A DNA stretch of 64,000 nucleotides from Knoxdaviesia capensis (taxonomy: Eukaryota > Ascomycota > Sordariomycetes > Microascales > Gondwanamycetaceae). Each line of letters begins with the position of its first letter. Position 1 is the stretch's first letter. The stretch is from positions 456,146-520,145 of the forward strand of contig LNGK01000015.1 in assembly GCA_001510575.1 (NCBI GenBank). The letters run 5' to 3'. This document shows, piece by piece, positions 11,823 through 22,900 of the stretch. A program made the position numbers and the translations under genes. The notes under the pieces were generated by a model. It saw nothing but the letters and a program-made list of their open reading frames with translations, did no database searches and was not told the DNA's origin.

Positions 11823-13558
11823 TGTGGATTGTGGGGTGGTGGAAAAACAACTGGTCGGGAGGGTAGTTATGAGCGCCGTGGTGAGTGGAGGCGGGGTTTT
11901 GGTGGGCGGCCGAGATAACGGAGGGCAGGGCAGGCGGGTGGAGGGGGAAGAAGAAAACCGTTCTCTTCTCGTGAGGATGGGTGTCGCGTGAAGTACTGTT
12001 GTGATTACAAGCCACAACGAATGAAGTTAAGTCAGTATCTTGAACAGGGCAGAAAGGATGTTGCAGAATACAAGTGACGCAAACGCTACATGTGCTTGGT
12101 TTGGAAAATTCTAGTATGGCAGTGGGACACTAAAAAGAGGTTTTTTTTCTTCTTTTTCTTTCTTTTTTCTTTCTTTTTTTTCTTTTCTTTTTCGGGTCGG
12201 AATCCATCTACATATAAGTCTTGTCTTTGGTGTAAGTCGGTCGGGGACCTGATTGAACTGACTCAGTGGATAGCTTCTGGAATTACTGGCCAATGATAGC
12301 AGCTCTTGCAGGTAGTGGATATGCTATTCTGTTCCGAAGCGATGTTCTTACTCCAAATTAGTTAATAGACGGCATTCTGGCCGTTGCTTGCCGCACGCGC
12401 ACACTCTCCCAATGGAGTGGAATGTTTAATGTGTGGAGAAGTGTGTGTGTGAACTAAGCAGCCGTGCAAAAAATTTTCTTTCTCCTCCAAGGAAGGGCGT
12501 AGGGCCTTTGGTACAAGCGGGTAGATAAAAGAGAACTGCGTGATAAGCCGATTTTGGGAGAACTGCTTGGAACTCATATTCACCGTCGTCGTCAAATCAA
12601 AGCATGGTGGGGCTCGATGCAGCGATAGCGGGGTAGATTTTATACTGGCAATTCGCAAGCGATTCCGCTCAGTTGTTTGTCCAGTGAGTGAGTGAGTCAA
12701 CATGTTACTTGTGCTTGCACACCTGTGAGGACACGCGAACATCAAGAGGTCCAACCGGGTTTTGCAAGTGAGTCAACCTGGTGCCGTTATGTCGGAGATA
12801 CCCATACTGGAAACTTGAATTGGCAGTTGACAACACCAAGGGCGCTGTTGTTTGGTTGTAAGTCCGGCCGTCCATCCTCTTGGGCTGCCCATGGTCACGT
12901 CTTACTAGCACAAAGCGTGCTTGTCCGGTGTCGGCGGACGAAGAAGAGGTCGTGTAAGATTTCTTCCTCCAGCTATGTATATGGTGCACTATATGTTCTC
13001 GGCGTCCTTCCACTTTCAGAGGCGGTTCTGTCAAAGTCGCCGCCTCCACTTCCAGAACGGCTATCGGGGGCTTAGGCCGAGGAAATCCGCGAATGATTCC
13101 AGTGCCGGGGGTGCGCGGAAATGAGAGAATTAGGGGCTGGCCAGTGCTGTATTCCCTCAGGAATCAACGAACGAGAAGAGATCAGGGGAAGAGTTAGCGA
13201 TAGCCTATAGGTACCCGACATGCTGCACTGTAAGCTTTAATGGTGGGCAGAATTTCTATTTTATTTTCATTCCGCGTGCTTCGTGCCATATTCTGCTTCT
13301 CTTGGCAGCAAAGATAGCGAGAGAACTAGAAAGATTGCTCCCCACCAGTACAACTCTCGATACTTGGGCTCGTTATGCTTTGACTCACCAATCTTCCAGT
13401 CCAGTCGTCACGAAACCTGCATACATGCATGTCGATCCCCACTGCTCAACTCCAGAGTTTATTTCAACCAAGCCAGCTGTTTATCCGAGTCTGGAGCCCA
13501 GCTTGTCGTTCTTGAATCAGCCAATCCCACCACCAGCCCACCTGGGATCGATTTGACA
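11823..13558. promoter_or_regulatory. Divergent promoter region between PDX1 and PDX2
   Basis: No gene is supported in these 1.7 kb. A nearly pure pyrimidine tract (T-runs broken by single C) occupies 12,140-12,192 on the + strand. Several overlapping short open frames exist on both strands but lack codon bias and motifs. Because the two flanking genes encode subunits of one enzyme, shared control is plausible; no known operator was recognised. Confidence 0.45.
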
Positions 13559-14402
13559 ATGTCGACGCCGTTGACTGTCGGAGTGCTTGCGCTCCAAGGC
13601 GGCTTTCATGAACACATCGCCCTGCTACGGCAAGCCTCAAGGCGGCTCTCTGCTCAGACATTTGAATTTATCGAAGTTCGAACCCCTACTCAGCTTGAGC
13701 GCTGTGCAGGCCTTATAATCCCTGGTGGAGAGAGCACCACTATCGCGCTGGTCGCCGTTCAGTCCAACCTTCTCCAGCCCTTGCGAAGTTTTGTCCAGTT
13801 GAGTCACTGATTTTTATCCTCCCAGTTGACGAAAAAAATATCGCCTTTTTTTTTTCTTCTTTTTTTTGGGGCAGTCTTTGGACACAAGTTCTAACCTCTC
13901 CCTTCATAACAGAGTTCTACAAAGGCCTGTCTGGGGAACATGTGCAGGCTTGATTCTGCTCTCCGACGAGGCTAATGCCACTAAGAAGGGCGGCCAAGAA
14001 CTGATTCACGGCCTCGCCGTCCGCGTTCGCCGGAATCACTTTGGCAGGCAAACAGAGAGCTTCATCGCCGATATCGATCTGCCCTTCCTGCAGGGCGACA
14101 AGGCCGGGCCCTTTTCCGCCGTGTTCATCCGCGCCCCCATTGTCGAGGAGGTTCTTTGTCCGGATGTTGAAGTTCTTGCCGTTCTCCCCGGACGCGCCGA
14201 GCGTGCCGTGGCGGCTGGCTCGGACGCCGTGGTTCCCTCAGGGTCGTCTGTTGGTGACATCGTCGCTGTGCGTCAAGGGAACATATTCGGCACCAGCTTC
14301 CATCCTGAGTTGACCAACGATCCGCGTATTCACATGTGGTGGTTAGAGCACGTCTTGGGGACGCTGTCCTCACCGCCTAGTCAGGAAAACTTGGAGATCT
14401 GA
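13559..14402 (+). CDS. Pyridoxal 5'-phosphate synthase, glutaminase subunit PDX2 (SNO/PdxT)
   Basis: Class I glutamine amidotransferase that hydrolyses glutamine and channels ammonia to PDX1. Exons 13559-13797 and 13913-14402 flank a 115-nt intron (GTTGAG donor, CTAAC branch, CAG acceptor) and give 242 residues. GVLALQGGFHEH (residues 8-19) and IIPGGEST (53-60) are family hallmarks. The nucleophile is in VWGTCAGLILLS (Cys90), and the His-Glu pair is in GTSFHPELT (His210, Glu212). The donor is non-consensus after the GT but is the one that joins FVQ to VLQRPVWGTCAG in frame, matching the family. The start at 13559 gives MSTPLTVGVLALQGG, with little N-terminal extension. It pairs functionally with the divergent PDX1 gene. 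Confidence 0.93.
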
Positions 14403-14933
14403 CCAGACAGACTCAGCGTTGATTTACACGTTGGAGTTACTTATTCGCTCTATTTTCATGGAATATCGAAATATAGACATGTTTCTTCCCTCTATAGACA
14501 TACTTCCCGCCCTAACGTATGTTCAAGTGTTCGTTAGTGAATCTCAACGGCCTAACCCGAACCCTAAGCTAATCATACCATGTTGCTCCGCTTTGAGTTG
14601 AAATTGCATCGTTTCCCCCTTCGTCCTTGACAGCTTCATTTCACCGCAATCACACCATAGAACTCCTTGGAAACCACCTTCACATACCGCAGAGTTTTCT
14701 AGTTTTTTTTCCTCCAATTTTTTCTTCGACCAGTTTGCGGGCAACCCATACTCAAACACCATCTCCACCCATGCAGCCTTCACCTCGTCGTGCTCGCACG
14801 GGAACACTCACCGGTCTGCCACAATCACGCTCACCGCGCCGGCCCTGAAGACAATCAGGCTCCACACCGCTTTCAGCTCCCGCAGCCGCGGACCGAACCG
14901 CATCCAAATCGAACACCGTTGAACACCGTTAAA
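14403..14933. other. Intergenic region and 5' leader of the DUF2470-like gene
   Basis: No gene is recognised. The right end is CA-rich and free of in-frame stops upstream of 14934, but the ATG at 14934 sits in an AAAATGAGC context and gives a sensible protein start. The left end should hold the PDX2 3' UTR. Confidence 0.4.
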
Positions 14934-15632
14934 ATGAGCACCACTGCACACAGACCCGGCCCCGTCCTCTCAAGTTTAACCCGCGGTGATCGGCGCCGTG
15001 AGTTGTCGGACATCCTCCAACACACCAAAAAGCTCCCAGCCACTACTGCACTGGCCAATGAGTTTGTCGATGTAGACGCCTCGCACCTGCGCCTCCGCGC
15101 TGGAGGGGTAGTTCATGTGATCCCTCTAGATCCCCCGCTCGAATCTCGCGGAGGACAAGGAGATTTTGCAGGCCTTGACGACCGCATCGTCGCCCTGGCT
15201 AACGCTGCCTACACCGCGCTTAACCCGCCCCGCATCACCGTCACCGAGTTCCTGCCCCCGCGGGGCGGTGAAACAATTGTCTTCGGAGCCATTGCGTTCT
15301 ACTTTGCTAGTTTTCTCGCCCTGCCGTGGATCGTCCCCGGGACACTTGTCTGGAGCGTTCTCGACGTGGTGTTCCCGTTTGGCGGCGCGACGACGTTCTG
15401 CTTCCTGGTGCGCGCAATCAGCATCCCCGTTCTGATCATCCACGCCGTCGAGGCCTGGTACTTTGATCGCTCCAGAATGGCCCCGTACGGCGTGCCGCGC
15501 TTCTCGAAGCTCTGGATGCTCTGGACTGGGTGCAACTTTATGGAAGGAATTGGTGCTTTCAAACGCATTGATCGACTCATCAAGCGGCGCCAAAGGGAAG
15601 CGGCCGAGAGCCTGCCCCCTCGATACACATAA
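14934..15632 (+). CDS. Small membrane protein with DUF2470-like N-terminus
   Basis: Function unknown. Single exon, 232 residues. Residues of about 15-95 (LSDILQHTKKLP... VDVDASHLRLRAGGVVHVIPLDPPL) resemble the DUF2470/haem-utilisation-like fold found at the N-terminus of a fungal family with C-terminal membrane segments. Residues of about 100-110 (ITVTEFLPPRGGETIVFG) lead into a hydrophobic region with about three membrane segments (FGAIAFYFASFLALPWIVPG, a second around VVFPFGGATTFCFLVRAIS and a third around IPVLIIHAVEAWYF), then a basic tail. The ATG at 14934 is preferred over upstream in-frame codons because it has a favourable A at -3 and the leader codes for low-complexity Pro/His sequence. 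Domain assignment is by memory of the family pattern and is moderate. Confidence 0.7.
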   Translation: MSTTAHRPGPVLSSLTRGDRRRELSDILQHTKKLPATTALANEFVDVDASHLRLRAGGVVHVIPLDPPLESRGGQGDFAGLDDRIVALANAAYTALNPPRITVTEFLPPRGGETIVFGAIAFYFASFLALPWIVPGTLVWSVLDVVFPFGGATTFCFLVRAISIPVLIIHAVEAWYFDRSRMAPYGVPRFSKLWMLWTGCNFMEGIGAFKRIDRLIKRRQREAAESLPPRYT

Positions 15633-16235
15633 ACGATCAAGACATTTCCGATGTGGTCCATCCCACATAATCTTTTGGCTTGCTGTGTGAATCAAAATAG
15701 TCAGTGCTTCGCAAGTCAAATGATACTGGGTGCGTTAGTAATTTTTCTTTTATGCATTACACATGTCAGATTCTTGTATTAGACTATCAGCGAGGGGTTG
15801 GACCACCCCGAGTTCTTGCGTCACCGGCTAGCTCCCTGACGCAGTCTTAACTAAGCTCAATGGAGTTCCACACTCACTTTTGTGGGATGGGGAACCAAAG
15901 TTCACACCTGTCAACTGAGTTCAAGTATCATCGCGAGCTCAAGTTTGAAGCCCCCCAAATTTTGCCAACACCATGATCTGCACGTGAACTTCCACTAGGT
16001 CTCATCACGCCATGGAGCTTAAAATGTCGTAGTAACCTTTTTGCGAACTGTGAGATGATGCATGTGTGAGTTTCCACCGATGTATTGCATTTATTCGCTG
16101 GCATGGGAATACATATATTTCCATGCTCGCCCCCTCTTGACTTGTGGAAGCTGTGGTTGGCGATACCCAGACTTTCCCCACGTTCGGAATACGCCACACT
16201 CATCTATAATCCGCCCATACACAGAACCGCTCACC
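15633..16235. other. Intergenic region upstream of carbonic anhydrase
   Basis: About 600 nt with no supported gene. It holds the 3' UTR of the membrane-protein gene and the promoter of the carbonic anhydrase. No clear TATA box or operator was recognised. Confidence 0.45.
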
Positions 16236-16922
16236 ATGTCTGCCGTCCAGCGAAATATCGAGGCGACTTCGGAGACCTACTCGGCATCCTTCACCAAGGG
16301 CCACCTCGCCCTCCCGCCCTCGAAGAAGTATCTCATCCTGACCTGCATGGACGCGCGCATCAATCCCGCCGACGCGTTCGGTATCGACCTGGGTGACGCC
16401 CACGTGGTGCGGAATGCCGGCGCCTCGGCCATCGACGCGCTGCGCAGCATCGTTATTTCGCAGCAGCTTCTCGGGACCACCGAGATAGCCGTTATCAAGC
16501 ACACTGGCTGCGGCATGCTTACCTTCACCAACGATGTTGCCCGCAGGCTGGTGCAGCAGAACCTGGGGTTAGTAGTGTAGTCCCTTTCATATCCATATCT
16601 CAGGGAACCGGAAGAGGGGGGGACNNNNNNNNNNNNNNNNNNNNNNNNNNNNNNNNNNNNNNNNNNNNNNNNNNGGGGGGGGTAGCTATATACGCTTCGC
16701 TGAACCAGATGTACTGACCTCTTGGTTGTTGGAATCAACAGTGCTGACGCTTCTGCCGAGCTCGAAGCCCGCCAAATTGACTTCCTCCCATTCCCTGATC
16801 TAGAGGAAGCTGTCAAGAAGGATATCGCCTTCATTTCCCAGTCCAAGCTGGTCCCCGATACCATCACCCTCAGCGGCTGGGTATACGAGGTTGAGACTGG
16901 AAAGACACGCCGGGTTGTTTGA
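16236..16922 (+). CDS. Beta-class carbonic anhydrase
   Basis: Interconverts CO2 and bicarbonate with a zinc ion. Exons 16236-16567 and 16742-16922 give 170 residues, a short beta-CA. Zinc ligands and the Asp-Arg dyad are all visible: LILTCMDARINP (Cys37, Asp39, Arg41) and VIKHTGCGM (His89, Cys92). DAHVVRNAGASAIDALRSIVISQQLLGT is the central motif of this short, bacterial-like subgroup. The intron (GTTAGT...CAG) contains a 50-base run of Ns flanked by G homopolymers, so its true length is unknown, but the exons join in frame (GG/T, Gly-Ala-Asp-Ala). No targeting peptide is apparent. It lies tail-to-tail with the Arf-like gene, 197 nt away. Confidence 0.92.
16625..16674. other. Assembly gap (50 Ns)
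   Basis: A run of 50 undetermined bases lies inside the carbonic anhydrase intron. It is bordered by GAGGGGGGGAC on the left and a G-run on the right, suggesting a poly-G stretch that sequencing failed to cross. A round 50 is probably a placeholder length. Confidence 0.95.
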
Positions 16923-17119
16923 GCGCATGATTATGATGATGTTGACACGTCGTAAATTTGTTTCGTAATGTCTGTTATATTGCTGGTTTCAGTAAACGCC
17001 AATTTGCCTATCTATCTCCCCCGGATTTCCATGCAAAAAAATAAAACTGGTCATCTTGTAACCGTCCACCCCTAGGTCACCCATCACCGCGCACCGTGAT
17101 ATGTTGACATTTCGTGTGA

Positions 17120-19399
17120 CTATCTCTCTATGAACCCCCGAAGTTGTTGTCTATCAGGTGGGATAATAGTCGCCATGGCCTCATCACTCGCCCATCTCGC
17201 CGGAGAGTAGTACGTGAAAGGGAGGTTCTCATCAGAGAGATGTGCATTCTTGGCCAAGAAGTCATAGAAGTCCACCGAAGGCACCAGCCCCAAATCCTGT
17301 TCTATTTCTGAAAGGCCATCGTGCACAACTGCCTCCAGAACTTGCTGTGTCCAGAATATCCGTTGCGTGAGCCCCAAAAGTCCATGATTTTCCAGGTCCT
17401 GAGCAGCTGAGATTGCCCTCAAGGCCAGACTCTTCCGGGGACTGCCGAACTTGGCTTGGCCCAGATCACTGAGCTCACCACCAGCAAGCTTCGAGAAGAG
17501 CACCCGAATCATGGAGATTTGCGGACTTTCAGATCCAACACTCCCCCGGGCCGATGCCCCCCGAGAGTGGTGTAAGGAAGGGGTATCGGTGGCTGCAAGA
17601 CCAGGCTCTGACTGGGAACTTGACTTTCCCTCCCTAGACGCTGCTGCTGGTACTACGCTAGGCAGAGGTTTCAGATCCGGAGGGACAAACTCCATGCGTG
17701 CCCTCATGCTTTTCCACAAATCGAGAGTGTAGTAGCCCTGCCACTCCTCCTGGGAGAGCCCAGACAAATCCTTGAACCGTGCAAATTCAAGCTCGGCAAG
17801 GGTGTTGCCGGCCGACCTCAATTTGCTCGAGAGTTCAGCCGACGCAACACGGGCGTGCACGTACTGAATCCAAAAGTATGCCTGCGTGGTGGAAAACGGC
17901 TCCACCGTTCTCCCCGACGCGCGCGCCTGGATCTTCGCCCGTTCCAGTTCGGCCAGCGCGTCCCGCACGATAGTTCCCCGCCTCGTCCCTGTGAGCAGCA
18001 CTTTCATCACAGTGTCAAATGCAAACACGGCAAGCTCGTCAGAGTCCCCACCGCCACCGGTTGCCGGGGCCGACTGCGGTAGTCGTGCCGAGAGCTGGCT
18101 TGACGGCAATCTCTTTAGGTCAGGCAGACACCAACCCTCCCTAGCATCCGGACTGAACAGCATCTCCTTCGAGTAGTACTCCCGCCACAGACTTGAATTC
18201 ATCAGCCATGGGCAGTGCTGGAGAATATCGCCAAACTGCGGCCTGTCAGGAAATGCTCCTAGACCGGTATCGTTGGCGTAGCTTACAGCCGCTTCGTACA
18301 GTTGGAGAATCCAGAAAACCGTCATGGTGCTGAGATGGCTGTCAGTAGTGTCCGAACATTGGACTTATATCACGAGTGTATGCACCTACCGATGAGATGT
18401 ATTCCGGAACCGAACTGGGTTAATAGCCCGCAGATGCTCCAACTGGCGCAAGAATTCATCTGCGCACTGGAAAATGTCCAAGGCCGGTTGTAAGTGGTTG
18501 ACAAGGGTGAAGTACCCAGCGCGCAGGTGCGTGGGATGATCCCAGATATCGATGGATCCATCCGTAAACTGCTTCCAGAACAGACCGCTATCTGACATGG
18601 ACAGTGTCGCAGCAACCGCGGCTGCCTGGGCGGTAAGATCTGGATGGGCGTGACCTACGCCGGGCTCGGCTTCCGATTTTGGTCGTCTCGTCTCACCGAT
18701 CGCCGCTAGAATCCGATCGAGCAGCAGATCCACACCTGTTCCTGCCTTGCTACTTAACCACGGAAGATCCAGGATTTCGACAGGAATTACCGCCGGCGAA
18801 TCCTGTATGACATTCTGGAAAGCCACTCTGAGTGCTCCAAGAGCGATCTTGCGCTCCTCTGGACTGCTGTACAGATCCTGCTTGGTAAAAGCGACAAACA
18901 CGTGCGTGCACTGCACACAGTCGGAAGCTGCAACTACACCCAAGATCCTGCGGAAGTTCTGCAGCGACGAATCGTAAACCGGCCCGCTCGCAACCGAGCT
19001 ATCGTGCAGGAACAGGACAAAACGCGAGTTGGCGATGTGTATTCTGATGAGCGGCAGTATGCGTGCCTGGTCGCACCCCCCAATGTCCCAGAGCAGAATG
19101 TCTTTTGAAAGCTTTCGGCCGCTCGGGCTTGTTGTGATGGTTTCGGCATTGTATCCGATTGTTGGGATAGTGACAACTGGTTTTCCGAGTAGCAAGTAGT
19201 ACAGGAGTGAAGTTTTTCCGGATGTGTCGTCTCCAGTGATAACGCCGGAGAGACTAGCCCTCTTCCCGAGGATCCATGATTTTAGAGCTATATAAGCGGT
19301 TAGTATTTATTGTGTTAGCTGACGGAGAACACAGGGCATTCACTTACACATTCCTTTAGTGACAATTGAGGTTGAGAATGTCGAGGAGCTATGGAGCAT
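17120..19399 (-). CDS. Arf-like GTPase with long C-terminal extension
   Basis: Three exons on the minus strand, 19399-19348, 19287-18390 and 18329-17120, with two 60-nt introns, give 719 residues. The first roughly 200 residues form an Arf/Arl-type G domain: P-loop GDDTSGKTSLL (residues 36-46), switch I TIPTIGYN (57-64), switch II LLWDIGGCD (82-90) and the base-specificity motif TKQD (152-155). The position that is glutamine in Arf (WDxGGQD) is cysteine here (Cys89), so intrinsic hydrolysis may differ. There is no Gly2 for myristoylation. The remaining 500 residues are unlike known effectors I recognise; they are helical in character with repeated FW-x-Q and WxxY patterns and a Ser-rich linker. 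Tiny exon 1 is supported by perfect frame continuity. Function is unknown; a membrane-trafficking role would be a guess. Confidence 0.85.
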
Positions 19400-20409
19400 A
19401 GGAGAGTATGGAAGAGAGATGTTGAAACGGGAAGATGCAAGAACGATTTTCTCTGAAATGTCTCTAGGACTAGTTTAATGGACAAAAATCTATAACTTGA
19501 ATCAGGAAAGGAGAATACTGCTGCCTGCGAAAGAGAAATCTCTATGTCGGACACTTCTCATGCTCTCCACTTGGTGACGAGGCGATGTCTAACCCTAATC
19601 GTAGGGATGTCGCCGTAGTAAGGGCAATACATGCATCATGCATTTTAATCTCCGCCTTCACTGCACAGCAACAACCGGTGATTAACATTCAATCGAACTC
19701 ACTCAGATATACACATACAGATCCGCTCCTGAAAATGTAGTCCACGTGTGAATGCCTCTTCGGGGTTGGTTTTTGGGTGTTCCGTGTAACATTGAACACA
19801 TAGAAGAAGCACAGCCTCCTTATCAGCCCCCCCTCGCCGAAATTATAGACATCGGGGTGCAGAAACGAAACACACAAGACTTGTCAGGATCGCGTAGTGC
19901 TGCTTTTTGGCTCCCTGGCAAGTACTTCAGCTAATCGCCAGGGCATAGCGTGGAGCAGATGATTGCGATAACTTGCAGGTGGCTGAGGTCCCTGTGTATG
20001 AGGAAATTGACGGTTCTGCTGCATCCGCCTCGCCACCCCGAACCCGGATCCTAACATGAGCCTCGATGAGAACAACCAGCCTGCTCTTGGCGGAGATGCT
20101 AGCCCACGCCACTGCATTATTACCCTTTCTATATGGCTCCTGGGCATATTTATTCATGGAGGCTGTCCTCCGAGACGTTCCCGCATTAATGGAGGGCCCA
20201 GCCCCCGGCGACTTCGGGACTTTGCTTATGCAGAATGACGCCGCTACGAGGTTTCTCATCTTCGATCCAATGTCGCTGAACTTCCGCGTCGTTTTCCAAC
20301 TACCTCCGATTACCCTCAGCGCAAGGGCAACAATTCCAAGTATTCCAACTTTGACAACGAGTGTGCCGAGCGGCGTTTTTACCCCTGGAAGCCCGTAGAG
20401 AGCCGTTAA
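19400..20409. other. Intergenic region, no supported gene
   Basis: About 1 kb between the Arf-like gene and a broken VWA-like frame. An open frame of about 110 codons at 20066-20398 (+) has a plausible hydrophobic start but no motif and ends before the VWA frame; it could be part of the same decayed gene. Nothing else is supported. Confidence 0.35.
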
Positions 20410-21168
20410 GGGCTGACCGAGAACTGTCCCGGCCAGTTAATCTCCCGCAGTCTCGATGGAATCATCCGACAAAGAGCGGCTGACGGCCGCTGGGAAGTTG
20501 ATGCCTGGTCGTCATGGAGCCCGCGTGTAAGCCACGGCAACCCTGATGAGTCAGTTGTTTCTTGCATCGACCACAGCTTCAGCATGGCAACCGAACTGGG
20601 TACCAATTGGACCGGCAAGGCGGCCGTGAGCCTGACGCGAATGCACAAAGTCAGAGAGGGGTTCAAAAACCTCCCCACCCGCCTCTCATCCTCCGACATC
20701 CACGTCCACTGGGGCATTGTCACCTTCAAAAACGAGACCGACACTCACCTCCTTCCTCATCGGCGACAACCAGGACAACTTCCGGGAAAGTCTTAACGGC
20801 ATCGTTCCCAGCGGTTCGACCCATCTGCCCTCGGCACTTATGCGCGCCAAAGATCTTCTCGTCGACCAGCGCAAGAAATCCCAGACACTCCCGCCAGCGC
20901 GCAACTTGCACTGGGCGGACAGCAGCTTTCCACGGCGAATGTGCGCGCTCTCGAAGGTAGCACTAGTGGTACTTTCCTGCCGCAATCCGCCCTGTCGCAG
21001 GTTTCGTCGACGACGGCATGGACGGCACGGTCCTGGGGACAGCGTATTATCGTGGCCCGGTTGCGGGAGACGTACACGCCCTCGACGTCCAGTGTTGCGG
21101 ACTCGGTGACCGACGATGAATCGTCCGTTTTGTTTCAGAACGGAGCATCTGCACGACACTTTATCTAG
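20410..21168 (+). pseudogene. Broken VWA-domain-like gene
   Basis: The + strand reads as pieces of a von Willebrand factor A domain in shifting frames. Frame one (about 20,410-20,735) has SVVSCIDHSFSMATEL, where D-x-S-x-S resembles the MIDAS metal site, followed by SSDIHVHWGIVTFKNET. The continuation FLIGDNQDNFRESLNGIVPSGSTHLPSALMRAKDLL lies in another frame from about 20,745, so a one-base shift is needed near 20,740. A second shift near 20,870 returns to the first frame, which then runs to a stop at 21,166-21,168. No GT-AG intron explains the first switch, and an upstream in-frame TAA near 20,406 leaves no obvious start. Either a pseudogene or a region with sequence errors. The domain call is by pattern only. 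Confidence 0.45.
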
Positions 21169-21321
21169 GAATCAACGGCCATTTCTTGTCACTGCATGTA
21201 TGTCTAATCTGTTTCATTCTGTTTCTTTTCTTAACGCAAGTAACTGGATATAAGCCCATGAATTTTCTTGATGGAATAGTACATGTGACATTGATCATAA
21301 ATAGTACAATACCGGCAGAAG

Positions 21322-22900
21322 TTACCGGACATACGGAGTGGGCGGGAGGGAGACATCCTCATAGTCCGACGACTCTGGCGAAGGCAGCCTCCGTGGTGAG
21401 GATGGCGTGTCTCTCGGACTTTTGAACGTATACGGGTCATCCCCCGCACCGCCTCTCCTTGACCCTCGCCGTAGTCTGGGTGCACCACCGCCACTGCTTC
21501 GGGTGGATGTAGTGTCTCCCGGCCGCGGAAGCGGGGGAATGGCGTCGCCCAGCCGCGGGTCGGGCCGCGGGTACCGCGGCAACCCGCCGGATTTGGGAGT
21601 CGGAGTGCGCGGGTTGTTCGCAACGGCTTGGTCTGGAGGCGGCGTCTTCACCACGAATCCCACCAGGTTCGTCTCGATCGGCTGTGGTGTCCGGCGAGCG
21701 CGCGGAGCCTGTGACCCGATGGCCACACCACCAGCAGAATTTTGGGAGCTGGCGCGCTGTCGCACTGGGGGCGTGCGCGACACCGGAACAGGCGTCATCG
21801 CCTGGCCCTGGCCGTTGCGGCTGCGCGACGACTCCAGGCGGGCGCGCCGCTGTTCATCTTCAGCGCGCTGATCGCGACGCTGCTGGTCGAGCTGGTCCCG
21901 CAGTTTCTGCTGGCGTCGCTCGCGCTGCGCTCTTATCTCGTTTTGTCGCATGCGCCGGTCCTCCGACCCGCGGGATGTTGGCTGTGATAGTGAATCTGGT
22001 ATTGAGTCTTGGTTCTGCTGTTGTTTTTGGCGGTCCGCCTCTAACTGCTGCTTTTGCTGTTGCTCCTGCTCCTGCTGCTGCCATTGCTGTTGTTGTTGTT
22101 GCTGCTGCTGTTGTGCTGCGCTTTCTTGCGCCAGTTTCTCTGCCGCCGCGATCTCCTCAGCAGTCGGGGGCTTGGGTTTCCGCAGCTCGCGCCGATACAG
22201 CTCGACCTCAATCACCGGAAGCGCGGGGCCGTCCAGCCCAGCGGCCGCAATCTTGCCCTGCAAGCGGTCGCCATCGAGGTCAAAATACAAGCCCCAGAAT
22301 CCACTCGGCTCGCGCACAGCTAGGAAGCCCTCCCAGCCGGCGAACATGAGCCGTCGCTCCTGGCGTGTGCAGTCGAACGGCCCAGTGAGGTTTTCCTCAG
22401 CAGCGGCGCGCACGCCGAACTTGACCTCGTGCGAGCTGGGGTCGATAAAGATCCAGTTCATTATCGGCGCTTCATCGGTGATTGTCGATACCAGGCCGGC
22501 ATGCCCGCGCTCGGGATAGGGCAGGTAGTAGCCGGTAAACGGGTGACCGAAGGCGGAGTTTTCGTCAGTGCCGGTGTCGAGGAACAGCTATGCGGGTTCC
22601 ATTTTGGCATCAGTAAGAGCTTCGTCCAAGGAATCATCTCGGCCACCCCCTAGAGCTAAAGTGAGTGACGAGGAAGAAGGAGGAGAGAAAGAAAAAACCA
22701 AAAGGGCATACTCTGTTTCCCGAAAGGACCACTTGCCGGCCCTCGAGCTGCGGACTATACTGGGACGACTTCGGGCAGTGAACAACGAGGTTATTCTTCC
22801 GGGACCGGTGCTCCTCCCGCCGACCCTTTGCCTGCGCATGCCGGATCCCCTCGGAAGCACCGAAAATGGCGGCTAGGCCAACCAACGTGCCGATCACCAT
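21322..22900 (-). CDS. Fungal membrane-anchored protein with polyQ/coiled-coil and disordered tail
   Basis: Function unknown. Exons 22900-22712 and 22587-21322 flank a 124-nt phase-0 intron and give 484 residues. Residues 1-16 (MVIGTLVGLAAIFGAS) are hydrophobic and could be a signal anchor, followed by a basic stretch. The conserved core (about 55-180) reads LFLDTGTDENSAFGHPFTGYYLPYP... APIMNWIFID... FAGWEGFLAVREPSGFWGLYFD, a pattern I associate with a widespread uncharacterised ascomycete family. Then come an uninterrupted Gln run (about 10 residues), a Gln/Glu/Arg-rich coiled coil, and a Pro/Arg/Ser-rich tail. The exon-1 join is supported by frame and by the LSGNR/LFLDT continuity, which reads as the expected ligand-like core strand. 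Confidence 0.8.

Noticed and set aside
10959..11918. 319-codon + strand open frame opposite PDX1
   Set aside because: It is the antisense shadow of the GC-rich PDX1 coding sequence and lacks any family motif.
11823..12017. 65-codon N-terminal extension of PDX1
   Set aside because: The extension begins with TTG, not ATG, is low-complexity Pro/Thr/Ser, and the family start corresponds to the ATG at 11822.
12090..12296. Phe-rich small ORF
   Set aside because: It is a translation of the pyrimidine tract and adjacent noncoding DNA.
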